A stretch of 63,203 nucleotides of DNA, from assembly GCF_945957265.1 (NCBI RefSeq), contig NZ_CAMFKO010000023.1:1-63203 (forward strand). The letters are read 5' to 3'. Each line of letters opens with the position of its first letter. Positions within the stretch are counted from its first letter, which is position 1. This DNA comes from an uncultured Dechloromonas sp. (GTDB lineage: Bacteria; Pseudomonadota; Gammaproteobacteria; Burkholderiales; Rhodocyclaceae). The notes under the pieces are model-generated. The model was not told where the DNA came from, did no database searches, and saw only the letters and a program-made list of their open reading frames with translations. Position numbers and translations under genes: made by a program. Of this stretch, positions 27,323-35,769 are shown piece after piece.

Positions 27323-29107
27323 TTAGTACGAGCGCGTCTTGAGCGCAACAGGCTCGACGGTCAGGGGTTGCATGTTGACCGGCTTGTAGCTGATCGAGTT
27401 ATCAACCGGCGAGAACAGCGTGTGCTTCAGCCATTCCTTGTCGTTGCGGCCGTTCGGGAATTCGGCGGTATCCGGTGCGTCGTCGCGGACGTGGGCGCCG
27501 CGGGATTCCTTGCGGGCTTCCGCGGAGATCATGGTGGCCTTGGCGACCTCGATCAGGTTTTCCATTTCGAGCGCTTCGGTACGAGCCGTGTTCCAGGCTT
27601 GCGACTTGTCCTTGATCTCGAGCTGGCGGGCAGCCTTCTCGACTTCGAGGATCTTCTCGACGCCCTGCTTCAGCATGTCGCCGAAGCGGAACACGCCGGC
27701 GTGGTCCTGCATGGTGCGCTGCATGGCCAGGCGGGTTTCGTGCACATTGGCACCGCCCTTGCGGTTGTCGATGGCGGCGATACGGGCCAGCGACTTGTCG
27801 GCGGCGTCCTTCGGCAGTTCGCGATGCGCCTTGCCGGCCTTGAGGTCTTCCACGGCGGAGTCACCGGCCGACTTGCCGAAGACCAGCAGGTCGAGCAGCG
27901 AGTTGGTACCCAGGCGGTTGGCACCGTGCACCGAGGCGCAGGCGCATTCGCCGCCGGCGTAGAAGCCCGGCACGACGGCATTCATGTCGCCGTTCTGCGG
28001 CATCACGACGCGGCCGGAGTAATGGGTCGGGATACCGCCCATCTGGTAGTGGCAGGTCGGGACGACCGGCAGCGGTTCCTTCAGGCAATCGACGCCGGCG
28101 AACTGCAGGCCGATTTCGTGGATACCCGGCAGGCGCTTCATGATGGTGGCCGGATCGAGGTGGGTGATGTCGAGCAGGACGTAGTCCTTGTTGACGCCGC
28201 AGCCGCGACCTTCCTTGATTTCGGTGGCCATGGCGCGGGAAACCACGTCGCGCGACGCCAGGTCCTTGGCGTTCGGGGCGTAGCGCTCCATGAAGCGTTC
28301 CTTGCTGCTGTTACGCAGGATGCCGCCTTCGCCGCGCACGCCTTCGGTGATCAGCACGCCGGCACCGGCGACGCCGGTCGGGTGGAACTGCCAGAATTCC
28401 ATGTCTTCAAGCGGGATGCCGGCACGCGCCGCCATGCCCAGGCCGTCACCGGTGTTGATGAAGGCGTTGGTCGAGGAGTAGAAGATACGGCCGGCACCGC
28501 CGGTCGCGAAGATGGTGGCGCGGGCGTGGAAGATCACGACCTGGCCGGTTTCCATTTCCATGGCGGTGACGCCGAGGACGTGGCCTTCTTCGTCGCGGAT
28601 CAGGTCGAGGGCCATCCATTCGACGAAGAACTGGGTGTTGGCCTTGACGTTGCGCTGGTACATGGCGTGCAGCATGGCGTGACCGGTACGGTCAGCGGCC
28701 GCGCAGGAGCGACGCACCGGCTTTTCGCCGAAGTTGGACATGTGGCCGCCGAACGGGCGCTGGTAGATCTTGCCATTGTCGGTACGGTCGAAGGGCATGC
28801 CGTAGTGCTCGAGCTCGACGACCACTTCGTTGGCCTTCTTGCACATGAACTCGATGGCGTCCTGGTCGCCGAGCCAGTCGGAACCCTTGACGGTGTCGTA
28901 CATGTGCCACGTCCAGTGGTCTTCCTCGGAGTTACCCAGGGAAGCGGCGACACCGCCCTGTGCCGCAACGGTGTGCGAACGGGTCGGAAAAACCTTGGAC
29001 AGCACGGCGGTCTTCAGGCCGGCCTCGGACAATTGGATCGCGGAACGCAGACCGGCGCCACCGGCACCGACGATGACCGCATCAAACTTCAGAACAGGAA
29101 TACTCAC
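27323..29107 (-). CDS. sdhA: Succinate dehydrogenase flavoprotein subunit
   Basis: 594 aa. It oxidises succinate to fumarate with covalently bound FAD on the cytoplasmic face of complex II. The FAD-binding VIVGAGGAGLRSAIQ, the flavinylation site His in TRSHTVAAQGG, and the substrate-loop and catalytic region (HPTGVAGAGVLITEGVRGEG) are visible. The start is GTG at 29107, with GGAGG eight bases upstream and two bases after the sdhD stop. The upstream in-frame extension overlaps sdhD and is not used. Confidence 0.97.
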   Translation of the reverse strand: MSIPVLKFDAVIVGAGGAGLRSAIQLSEAGLKTAVLSKVFPTRSHTVAAQGGVAASLGNSEEDHWTWHMYDTVKGSDWLGDQDAIEFMCKKANEVVVELEHYGMPFDRTDNGKIYQRPFGGHMSNFGEKPVRRSCAAADRTGHAMLHAMYQRNVKANTQFFVEWMALDLIRDEEGHVLGVTAMEMETGQVVIFHARATIFATGGAGRIFYSSTNAFINTGDGLGMAARAGIPLEDMEFWQFHPTGVAGAGVLITEGVRGEGGILRNSSKERFMERYAPNAKDLASRDVVSRAMATEIKEGRGCGVNKDYVLLDITHLDPATIMKRLPGIHEIGLQFAGVDCLKEPLPVVPTCHYQMGGIPTHYSGRVVMPQNGDMNAVVPGFYAGGECACASVHGANRLGTNSLLDLLVFGKSAGDSAVEDLKAGKAHRELPKDAADKSLARIAAIDNRKGGANVHETRLAMQRTMQDHAGVFRFGDMLKQGVEKILEVEKAARQLEIKDKSQAWNTARTEALEMENLIEVAKATMISAEARKESRGAHVRDDAPDTAEFPNGRNDKEWLKHTLFSPVDNSISYKPVNMQPLTVEPVALKTRSY

Positions 29108-29109
29108 GC

Positions 29110-29457
29110 TTACAGCCTCCAGAGAATCGCAGCAGCCCACGCGGTGTAACCCACCAGCGCGGCAATGGTCAGAACGTGCAGGGACAGGCGCAGGCCGGTC
29201 GGCTTCACGTAATCCATCCAGATGTCACGCACGCCGATCCAGGCGTGGTAGAACAGGCTGACGAAGAAGAGGAAAGTCAGGAACTTGATGACGCCATTGG
29301 CGAAGATGCCCTGCCAGGCTTCGAAGGTGCCCGGGCGGACGACCAGCAGCACGGCGGCGATCAGCACGGAATAGACGGCCATGATGACGGCGGTGGCGCG
29401 CTGGGCGATCCAGTCCTTGAGGCCGTAATGGGCACCGACAACGATACGATTGATCAC
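29110..29457 (-). CDS. sdhD: Succinate dehydrogenase membrane anchor subunit D
   Basis: 115 aa with three hydrophobic helices. SdhD and SdhC bind heme b and ubiquinone. HAWIGVRDIWMDYVKP carries the conserved His and the Asp/Tyr of the quinone pocket region. The start is GTG at 29457, overlapping the sdhC stop as GTGA with a G-rich ribosome site just before. Confidence 0.94.
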   Translation of the reverse strand: MINRIVVGAHYGLKDWIAQRATAVIMAVYSVLIAAVLLVVRPGTFEAWQGIFANGVIKFLTFLFFVSLFYHAWIGVRDIWMDYVKPTGLRLSLHVLTIAALVGYTAWAAAILWRL

Positions 29458-29840
29458 AGCAGCACCCCCCACAGGACCAGGGTCAGCGGGATGCTGACGG
29501 CGAAGACGACGGCGGCGGACTGACGGGCGGCTTCCTTCTCGATGCCGACATGCAGATCGAGCAGCAGGAAGCGGATGCCGGCGCAGAAGTGATGCACGAA
29601 TGCCCAGAGCAAGCCGGCCAGGATGACCTTGACCGGCAACATGCCGGCAACGGCCTTGAAGGCGGCGAAGCTTTCAGGAGATCCCAGGCTGGCGCCGAAG
29701 AGCCAGAGCATTACCGGGAAGCAGAGGAACAATCCGATGCCGCTGACGCGGTGAAGAATTGAAACCTTGCCAGGCAACGGCAGCCTGATTGTAGTCAAGT
29801 CCAAGTTTTTTGGACGTTTCTTGATGGTCATTTCTGCCAT
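29454..29840 (-). CDS. sdhC: Succinate dehydrogenase cytochrome b556 subunit
   Basis: 128 aa with three membrane helices. HRVSGIGLFLCFPVM is the family signature near the quinone site. FVHHFCAGIRFLLLDLHVG contains the heme-ligand His. Three in-frame ATGs occur; 29840 is best spaced from GAGGG, while 29849 follows it without a gap. It is the first gene of sdhCDAB-sdhE. Confidence 0.94.
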   Translation of the reverse strand: MAEMTIKKRPKNLDLTTIRLPLPGKVSILHRVSGIGLFLCFPVMLWLFGASLGSPESFAAFKAVAGMLPVKVILAGLLWAFVHHFCAGIRFLLLDLHVGIEKEAARQSAAVVFAVSIPLTLVLWGVLL

Positions 29841-29902
29841 GAACGTCATCCCTCGCGTAAAGATGCGGTTATCCGCTTGTACGTGGTTCGAAAAGAACGG
29901 TA

Positions 29903-29908
29903 ATTATA
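29903..29908 (-). promoter_or_regulatory. sdhC promoter -10 box
   Basis: On the minus strand TATAAT preceded by AATG lies about 63 bases upstream of sdhC. No strong -35 is visible, so activation or an extended -10 may be needed. The TGTCTTATATAAGACA palindrome found next to gntR is absent here. Confidence 0.55.
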
Positions 29909-29975
29909 CATTCAAAACCCGGCCAAACACGCCACTCCGGGCGCTTTACGACCTAGTTCGAAAGCATGCCATCTC

Positions 29976-30731
29976 TCATCCCAACTCGTTCCGGTAGTAG
30001 TGATGCCGCGTGCAATACAGACCGCGACGCCACTCCACCGGTTTATTGCCATAGGTGTAGGCCGTCCGCTCCACAAGCAGCAACGGCTCACCCGTTTGAA
30101 CCCCCAGCAATTCCGCACTTTGCCCATCCGCGGGCACCGCCCGCAGGCGCTCTTCGGCGTTGATCATGCGCACGCCAAACTCGCTCTCGAACAGGCTGTA
30201 CAGCGACCGCTCGCCGGCGCGCAAGCCTTCGAGCGTCAGGCCGTTGAACAACTCGGCCACCAGAAAGATTTCATCAAAGACGACCGACTCGCCGCCGAAA
30301 CGGAGCAGCCGCTTGACATGCACGACCCGATCGCCCGCCCTCAGGCCGAGCGCCCCGGCAACCTCGGGCGTCGCGGAGACCGTCTCGCAATAAAAGGGAT
30401 CGCTTTCGGTCGGCATGACCTTGCCGCCATCGGGCACCAGGCGCAGAAAACGATAGAAGGAGCGCGGATCGCTGTGCGTGGCAACGAAGGTCCCCTTGCC
30501 CTGGCGGCGAACCAGCAAATTCTCGGCGGCCATTTCGTCAATCGCCTTGCGCACCGTTCCCTGGCTGACATTGAAGCGCACAGCCAGCTCCCCCTCACTG
30601 GGAATGGCATCCCCGGGCCCCCACTCCCCGTGCTCCAGGCTGCGGATCAGGAAATCCTTGATCTGGCGATAGAGCGGGCTGAAAGTTGGGGAAGCCATAC
30701 GGGAGGCAGGACGGGAAACATCGCGAGTCAT
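29976..30731 (-). CDS. GntR-family (HutC-type) transcriptional regulator next to TCA genes
   Basis: 251 aa. The N-terminal winged helix-turn-helix (about residues 18-85) includes IPSEGELAVRFNVSQGTVRK and RRQGKGTFVA. The C-terminal UTRA ligand-binding domain (about 105-245) includes VKRLLRFGGESVVFDEIF and ERTAYTYGNKPVEWRRGLY. It lies between sdhC and, before the prophage insertion, mdh, so control of TCA genes by a small acid is a reasonable inference. A perfect 16-bp palindrome 45 bases upstream of its start is the likely operator. Starts at 30731 or 30698 are both possible. Confidence 0.88.
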   Translation of the reverse strand: MTRDVSRPASRMASPTFSPLYRQIKDFLIRSLEHGEWGPGDAIPSEGELAVRFNVSQGTVRKAIDEMAAENLLVRRQGKGTFVATHSDPRSFYRFLRLVPDGGKVMPTESDPFYCETVSATPEVAGALGLRAGDRVVHVKRLLRFGGESVVFDEIFLVAELFNGLTLEGLRAGERSLYSLFESEFGVRMINAEERLRAVPADGQSAELLGVQTGEPLLLVERTAYTYGNKPVEWRRGLYCTRHHYYRNELG

Positions 30732-30775
30732 GGGCGAAATTTCAGCACATTTCGGAGGCAGCGTCCACGAAAAGT

Positions 30776-30791
30776 TGTCTTATATAAGACA
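30776..30791. promoter_or_regulatory. Palindromic operator of the GntR regulator, also attL of the prophage
   Basis: TGTCTTATATAAGACA is a perfect 16-bp palindrome. Its last 14 bases (30778-30791) are repeated directly at 40528-40541 at the other prophage end. The left copy keeps the whole palindrome. Binding by the adjacent GntR protein is inferred from position and symmetry. Confidence 0.75.
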
Positions 30792-30805
30792 TATAAAAGA
30801 ATTCA

Positions 30806-31663
30806 TCACCCGACTGCCCCAAACATATCGAGTACACGCACCGCATCGTGCAACCTGTTCGGCATAAGGTGAGCGTAACGCTCTGTCATTTTGATCGAGG
30901 TATGACCGAGCAAATCCCGCACCTTGATCAACTCAACACCCTCAGTGACCAGCCAGCTAGCGAACGTATGGCGCAGGTCATGAATCCGGAAATCTTCGAT
31001 TCCTGCTGCACGTACAGCCTTCCGGAAAAGCCAATCTAGCGCCTTGATGCGCTCTCCAAATCGATTGGCAAACACCCACTCTGAGTCATTGCCGATCAAC
31101 CTACCCCGCAGCGCCTGATCTGCGCCCCGATTGATGGGGATTACACGACGACGGTTTGCTTTTGTGTTTTCCGGCCGCAGAAGAATGTAGCCGCGCTCGA
31201 GATTTACATCTGACCAACGAAGGGTCAGGAGTTCATTCTTTCGGCATCCAGTATTAAGCGCCAACCGGACAAAGTCGCCCAGGTCAGCACGAAGCTCATA
31301 AGCCTCTCGCAGCAAGGCATCAGCTTGACAGCGTTCAAGATATCGCACCCGCAATGCCGGCATCCTCAACCGGAGATGCCTTGTTGGGTTCGCCATCTGT
31401 ACGCCCCACTTTCGCCGAGCATGATTGAAAGCGGCCGAAAGAACAGATAACTCCCTATTGACCGTTGTAGGCTGTATGCCGACTTCTAAGCGCTTCTGGA
31501 CGTACCCATGCATGTCAGAGCCTGACAACTCAGCCACGGGCTTTGCAGGGGCATTCTCGCGGAAAGTATTGAGGACAGAAACGACCGAATAATGCGACTT
31601 GTGAGAGAAGCGAATTTCGCGACTATAACGGTCCAAAAAATCCGGAATGGTTAGGGATTGCAT
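30806..31663 (-). CDS. Prophage tyrosine integrase
   Basis: About 285 aa. It would catalyse site-specific integration and excision at TCTTATATAAGACA. The N-terminal SAM-like DNA-binding domain is followed by a catalytic domain with Arg in LNTGCRKNELLTLRW, a Lys in ENTKANRRRV, the HDLRHTFASWL box and the Tyr in KMTERYAHL. The ATG at 31663 is preferred to the TTG at 31672. Its 3' end lies 14 bases from attL. An integrase of its own is less common in inoviruses, which often use host XerCD. Confidence 0.92.
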   Translation of the reverse strand: MQSLTIPDFLDRYSREIRFSHKSHYSVVSVLNTFRENAPAKPVAELSGSDMHGYVQKRLEVGIQPTTVNRELSVLSAAFNHARRKWGVQMANPTRHLRLRMPALRVRYLERCQADALLREAYELRADLGDFVRLALNTGCRKNELLTLRWSDVNLERGYILLRPENTKANRRRVIPINRGADQALRGRLIGNDSEWVFANRFGERIKALDWLFRKAVRAAGIEDFRIHDLRHTFASWLVTEGVELIKVRDLLGHTSIKMTERYAHLMPNRLHDAVRVLDMFGAVG

Positions 31664-32192
31664 GACCAGCAATATTACCGGAAACCCTTGCGGCAGCGTC
31701 CATACCGCCGAATCCGTTGCAAAGTGTCCTAGTTAAGATTTTAGGCGCTCGCTCCGCTCGCGCCGCCGCTGCGGGCCTTCGGTCCTCGCGGGGCGCGGCG
31801 GAGGGCGCCATTGATCATAGGACGCACGCCGACGCTTCTATCCGCCTTCAGCAGGCAAACAGCAATGGTAAAGCTCCAACCCCTCAGCTAGACGCCCCTT
31901 TGGGGCTTTTGTTTTCCGGCAGACGCGTTCGCAGCCTGCGCCCACGGCCTAAGCCGTTTTCCTGAAGGCGCGTATCAGTACGGGCTAGATACGCCGACAA
32001 ATACCACAGTCCGTCCATTCCTCAAGGGCCGGGCTACGCCCTGAAATCCTCACCCGTTCGTTTTTTCTGATGAAGCGCCGAAAAAGCCGCTGCGGCTTCC
32101 GGTTTCTCCCTTGCTCCATTCCCGGCCAGTGGTCTTTGACGGCAAGCCCATACCGATACTCAGGAAAACAACTTAACCCGAAGGAGCTAATC
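31664..32192. other. 529-base noncoding prophage region with large hairpin and terminator
   Basis: No gene is convincing here. A GC-rich hairpin candidate spans about 31744-31811, with outer arms GGCGCTCGCTCCGC and GCGGAGGGCGCC and a TTCG loop inside. GCCCC/GGGGC followed by TTTTGTTTT at 31894-31915 looks like a plus-strand terminator. In filamentous phages such a hairpin-rich gap holds the replication origins and packaging signal. That role is inferred. Confidence 0.5.
31894..31915 (+). terminator. Rho-independent terminator in the prophage noncoding region
   Basis: GCCCC (31894-31898), loop TTT, GGGGC (31902-31906), then TTTTGTTTT. Confidence 0.7.
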
Positions 32193-32441
32193 ATGCAGGC
32201 AGCAAACAAACCGGAAAACAACAACAGCCACGAGGCCCACCCGAGCCTAGGAAAAGCACTCGAAATCGACTACCCGCAATGGGTTGTGGTGGAAAACGCA
32301 GGAACTGACGAAGAGGACATCTGGAGCGATCACTACACGTTCAAAGCCGCTCTTAAGGAACTCGAGAACTGTGGAGGCACCGAAAACGGCTTTGACATCA
32401 TGAAGCGCCTCGCAACTGGCGAACTGACCACCGAATTCTAA
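32193..32441 (+). CDS. Prophage accessory protein 1, unknown
   Basis: 82 aa, acidic and soluble, with no membrane segment. AAGGAG six bases before the ATG is a strong ribosome site. It is the first of three plus-strand genes oriented against the structural operon, so it is likely to be an accessory gene expressed in the lysogen. The core pattern (YPQWVVVENAG, AALKELENCGG) matches nothing I know. Confidence 0.7.
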   Translation: MQAANKPENNNSHEAHPSLGKALEIDYPQWVVVENAGTDEEDIWSDHYTFKAALKELENCGGTENGFDIMKRLATGELTTEF

Positions 32442-32445
32442 AACC

Positions 32446-32673
32446 ATGAGCCGCTACACACCGCGCCAGTCCGCCGAGTTCGAAGACCGTCAGGGTTGCT
32501 TCGAGTTCGGCGAGGCTTGCCGGTTTGTGGCAGCAACAGTCTTTGACGTGAAAAAAGCCATCACATCTTGGGTTAAGGGCTTTTTCGCCAAGGCCAACAC
32601 GGCCAAGAAGCCGCACCAGCTTGTTTTGGAACTGGATGGCATCGCGCAGGTGCCTATGGTTTTCGTTATGTAA
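32446..32673 (+). CDS. Prophage accessory protein 2, unknown
   Basis: 75 aa, starting four bases after the preceding stop with no clear ribosome site, so it may be translated by coupling. It is basic in the middle (VKKAITSWVKGFFAKANTAKK) with a hydrophobic C-terminus (IAQVPMVFVM). I do not recognise the family. Confidence 0.55.
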   Translation: MSRYTPRQSAEFEDRQGCFEFGEACRFVAATVFDVKKAITSWVKGFFAKANTAKKPHQLVLELDGIAQVPMVFVM

Positions 32674-32730
32674 CAGTAATTGGAAACAGATCGCCTTTCC
32701 CTCTACAATCAAACAAAAGGAGCATTGACC

Positions 32731-33021
32731 ATGGAACTTGAAATTTACGACGCACTTCAATCGGCAGGCGTTTCCGCCGAGAAGGCCAAAAGCGCCGTTG
32801 AGTCGATCAACAAAGCTATCGACCAACGCTATGCACTGCATGCTCAACAACTAGCTACCCGCGGCGACGTAGAACAGGTCCGCGCCGACTTGGAGAAAGC
32901 CAAAGGATCACTGACCGCCGAAATTGCCCGAACCGAAGCCAACCTCGTGAAATGGCTTGTAGGGACCGCTCTAGTGACCGTGGGCACCATTGCCGCACTG
33001 ATTACACGGCTTCCAATCTAA
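32731..33021 (+). CDS. Prophage accessory protein 3, coiled coil with C-terminal membrane helix (DUF1640-like)
   Basis: 96 aa. A heptad-rich helix (about residues 45-72, QLATRGDVEQVRADLEKAK) precedes a hydrophobic C-terminal segment (LVKWLVGTALVTVGTIAALI). This layout fits the DUF1640-like proteins common in proteobacterial phages and genomes. AAAGGAG lies before the ATG at 32731, so the upstream in-frame TTG at 32680 is not used. A bidirectional terminator follows. Confidence 0.7.
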   Translation: MELEIYDALQSAGVSAEKAKSAVESINKAIDQRYALHAQQLATRGDVEQVRADLEKAKGSLTAEIARTEANLVKWLVGTALVTVGTIAALITRLPI

Positions 33022-33038
33022 CAGACCGCGAAAACGAC

Positions 33039-33065
33039 AAAGCCGGGGGTTTCCCGGCTTTTTTT
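33039..33065. terminator. Bidirectional terminator between accessory genes and the secretin gene
   Basis: AAAGCCGGG (33039-33047), a five-base loop, CCCGGCTTT (33053-33061) and a T run. It closes the plus-strand accessory genes and, about 95 bases further on, the minus-strand structural operon. Confidence 0.88.
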
Positions 33066-33159
33066 ACGTCCAAATTCGCCTACCCGGCAGGGCCAAGGGC
33101 TAGCCCTTGGAACGTGATTTAAAAGCGATACAAACCTTAGATCCGATCGTGTATCACTT

Positions 33160-34431
33160 TTAGATTCGCTGCACTTCCAGCATGAGAACGGTTTCGTTCT
33201 GGCGGCGCTCTTTGCTTTTGCCGAAGGGCAGGCCGTAAAAGGCTTGGCTGGAATCGGTGTTTTCTTCGGATTCCAGGCCACCGATAAATACGACTTCGCC
33301 GGGTTCAACGGACAGTTCGGTTTCGGCACTGCGCTTGTTCAGGGTCGGGCTGTTCTGCACGCCCGTGATGGTCTGAACGAAGGTTGAGTATTCTTGTTTG
33401 AGCTTGACGTCAACGCGGCCCTGTCGCACTTGTGGCGTGACATCGAGAAGAACGCCGCTTGAGCGGTATTCGACGGACTGGACGGCAGCGCCGCCATTGT
33501 TTTGGGTAACGACACCACCCAACACCGGGACATCGGCACCGACCGCGAAGCGGGCCATGGAGCCGCTTTTGACTCTGACGGCGGGACGAGACAAGGATTT
33601 GAAGCGGGTATCGGTATCAAGGGCATTCAATACGGCATCAATACCGCCTATCTTGATACTGACAGTGCTATCTGAACCGGCCAGCTTGCCCCTGAGATCG
33701 ATTCCGATTTTCGATTTCAGCAGCCCCCAGACCAGATCGAGCGCCGAGCCTTCACGTTGGCCTTTCTGGACTTCATAAGCAACGGCACGAATGACAACCT
33801 CACTTTGTTCGATATCTAGCTGATCGATCAGGGAGCGAAGCGCCTTTGCCTTTTCGGGTTCGACACGGGCAACCAGTACGTCAGCCGATACACGGTCAAA
33901 CAATCCGGAAACGCCCTGCTCACCAGTAATCGGCATTGCACCTTGCATCATTTGACCAGGCTGATTCGCGTAGCCCTGCCCCTGTGCGGCATAGCCGTAT
34001 TGGTTCATAGGGACATTGGACATTTGGCGACGACCACCGATCTGGATGCCGGGAAATGCGGCTACGAGTAGCTCCGAGAGGTAGCTAACCGAACGGAATT
34101 TAGGGCGATAGATGATCACTTCCGATTCCGGCGCTTTGGGCTTATTGATCACCACGACACCGCCGACCGACTCTGCAGCCAGACCAGACGCCTTGAGCGC
34201 ATCGACGGCCAAGCGTTCGATTTGTTTCGGTTCCGATTTCGGAAAATAGACGGAGATTTTTGCGGAATCGACCGACTCATGCACGACGTAGCCGGTTTTT
34301 AAAATGTCGCCGTAGACGACCTTGGCAAAATCTTTGACCGGGATTTGGTCAAACTGGACAGCAACCGGCTCTGCTAGCGCGGAAGCGGAGAGGAGGAACG
34401 CGCAGACGATCCGGAAAATTCGGTTACCCAT
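33160..34431 (-). CDS. Prophage secretin (pIV-like outer-membrane channel)
   Basis: 423 aa with a signal peptide (IVCAFLLSASALAEP). It has N-domains (VQFDQIPVKDFAKVVYGDIL) and a complete secretin pore domain (RAVAYEVQKGQREGSALDLV, VPVLGGVVTQNNGG, GVLLDVTPQVRQGRVDVKL, GEVVFIGGLES). It would form the outer-membrane pore for phage extrusion with pI. Its first 58 bases overlap the 3' end of the pI gene. Many inoviruses lack their own secretin and use a host one, so this phage is comparatively self-sufficient. Confidence 0.92.
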   Translation of the reverse strand: MGNRIFRIVCAFLLSASALAEPVAVQFDQIPVKDFAKVVYGDILKTGYVVHESVDSAKISVYFPKSEPKQIERLAVDALKASGLAAESVGGVVVINKPKAPESEVIIYRPKFRSVSYLSELLVAAFPGIQIGGRRQMSNVPMNQYGYAAQGQGYANQPGQMMQGAMPITGEQGVSGLFDRVSADVLVARVEPEKAKALRSLIDQLDIEQSEVVIRAVAYEVQKGQREGSALDLVWGLLKSKIGIDLRGKLAGSDSTVSIKIGGIDAVLNALDTDTRFKSLSRPAVRVKSGSMARFAVGADVPVLGGVVTQNNGGAAVQSVEYRSSGVLLDVTPQVRQGRVDVKLKQEYSTFVQTITGVQNSPTLNKRSAETELSVEPGEVVFIGGLESEENTDSSQAFYGLPFGKSKERRQNETVLMLEVQRI

Positions 34432-35468
34432 TGCTCACCAACTTTCAATTCATAGGATCGACGGGACAATTTGAAGGTCAGCGGGTTATCGAGCACCCGC
34501 CGCCTCTCACCGTCATCGAGATAAAAATACACATCGCCGCCCTTCTGGACGTATCCAGCTGCGCGCCATTTTTCAGAAATTTCAGGCGGTGTAGCCTTCG
34601 GTTTTTGGTCAGCGGGCAGTTGGCCGGAATCCGCTAATGGCGTGGCATTCGAGGCTTTTGATTCTGCGGTTTCAGACGTTTTTTTCTTCTCGCCCATCGA
34701 GCTTAAGAACGACCAGCTCGCGTAAAAACCGCCGACGCAGGCAATCAGCGCAAGAGGCATTCCGTAACGCCAGAATGCGCCCTTGAGCATGTTCTGACGG
34801 CCGTCGACTTGTTGCTCTTTAGCCTTTTCGTGCGAATAGGATTTATAGAGGTTGTATATCTCGGGTTTATAGCTGTACGGCCCGAGGTTCTGAATCGGCT
34901 TGCGCAGACGGCATTTGCTGTACACGTCGACCATGTACCGATTGACGCCGATTTCCTTGAGCTTGCGCGTGACGCTGCTCATTTCGATCTTGCCGCGCAG
35001 GGACTTCGCCAGTTCGGTTAGATCGGGGTCGATCACCACGAGGTCACAGGTATCGCCGCACTCATTTGAGAAGTGACGATGTTCGCGGAAGAAGTAGTAG
35101 TGGCGCGGTTTTACACGAGTTCCGACTTGCCAATAACGTGTTGCCTCATCGATCACGACAAGATCACCGCCATTGACGGTTTGCTGCTCGCACTGGGGAA
35201 CCGGCTGGGCTACATCTAGCGCTTCTTCGCCGGGGAAAAATCCATCTTGCTCCGGAGCATTTCGTGAACAAGTCCGGATATGGCCAATACAGATGATCTT
35301 GCCGGCCGGCGCTTTGCTGGCAACGTATTCATAGATTTCGTCGGGCTTTAGACCTTCGATGTTGGTCAGGATGAACCGACCTTTGGCGACAGCCGGAAGA
35401 ATGACGTGTTCCATGACGCCGTAGGTTTTACCGGAGCCGGGACCGCCGCCGAATGCGTTAATGGGCAT
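34374..35468 (-). CDS. Zot-like assembly ATPase (pI)
   Basis: 364 aa. It is the inner-membrane morphogenesis ATPase of filamentous phages. Walker A GGGPGSGKT lies at residues 7-15 and Walker B in DLVVIDEATRYW. A single membrane helix near residues 235-255 (YGMPLALIACVGGFYASWSF) separates the cytoplasmic ATPase from a periplasmic tail (AAGYVQKGGDVYFYLDDGERR) that should contact the secretin. Zot also names a cholera toxin activity, but nothing here supports toxin function. Confidence 0.93.
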   Translation of the reverse strand: MPINAFGGGPGSGKTYGVMEHVILPAVAKGRFILTNIEGLKPDEIYEYVASKAPAGKIICIGHIRTCSRNAPEQDGFFPGEEALDVAQPVPQCEQQTVNGGDLVVIDEATRYWQVGTRVKPRHYYFFREHRHFSNECGDTCDLVVIDPDLTELAKSLRGKIEMSSVTRKLKEIGVNRYMVDVYSKCRLRKPIQNLGPYSYKPEIYNLYKSYSHEKAKEQQVDGRQNMLKGAFWRYGMPLALIACVGGFYASWSFLSSMGEKKKTSETAESKASNATPLADSGQLPADQKPKATPPEISEKWRAAGYVQKGGDVYFYLDDGERRRVLDNPLTFKLSRRSYELKVGEQWVTEFSGSSARSSSPLPR

Positions 35469-35471
35469 GGC

Positions 35472-35768
35472 TTATCCAATGACCGGGATACGACGGATCA
35501 GGAAGACGACGACCGAGGCCGTGAGGACGAGCGGCAGACCGTAAGGGATTCGGGCATAGTCCAGTACCCACCAGACGCCGCCCGGGAGGACTGACAGCGC
35601 ATTAGTGAGGGCTTGGCTCGACATGAAGGACGGCAGCAGGGACCAGAGCCACTCGCCCAGGAACGTTATCAGCAGGGTCAATGCCGTGAGGATCAGCCCC
35701 TTCAAAACCGCTTGACCGAGCAACCAGCCGAAGAATGAACGAAGGGCCGCAAGAATGACGGTATGCAT
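35472..35768 (-). CDS. DUF2523-like minor coat protein (pVI-like)
   Basis: 98 aa, mostly hydrophobic, with about three membrane segments (GLILTALTLLITFLGEWLW; LPLVLTASVVVFLIRRI). Position between the pIII-like and pI genes is that of gene VI in filamentous phages. GGGGG lies before the ATG at 35768, one base after the upstream stop. Confidence 0.8.
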   Translation of the reverse strand: MHTVILAALRSFFGWLLGQAVLKGLILTALTLLITFLGEWLWSLLPSFMSSQALTNALSVLPGGVWWVLDYARIPYGLPLVLTASVVVFLIRRIPVIG

Positions 35769-35769
35769 G

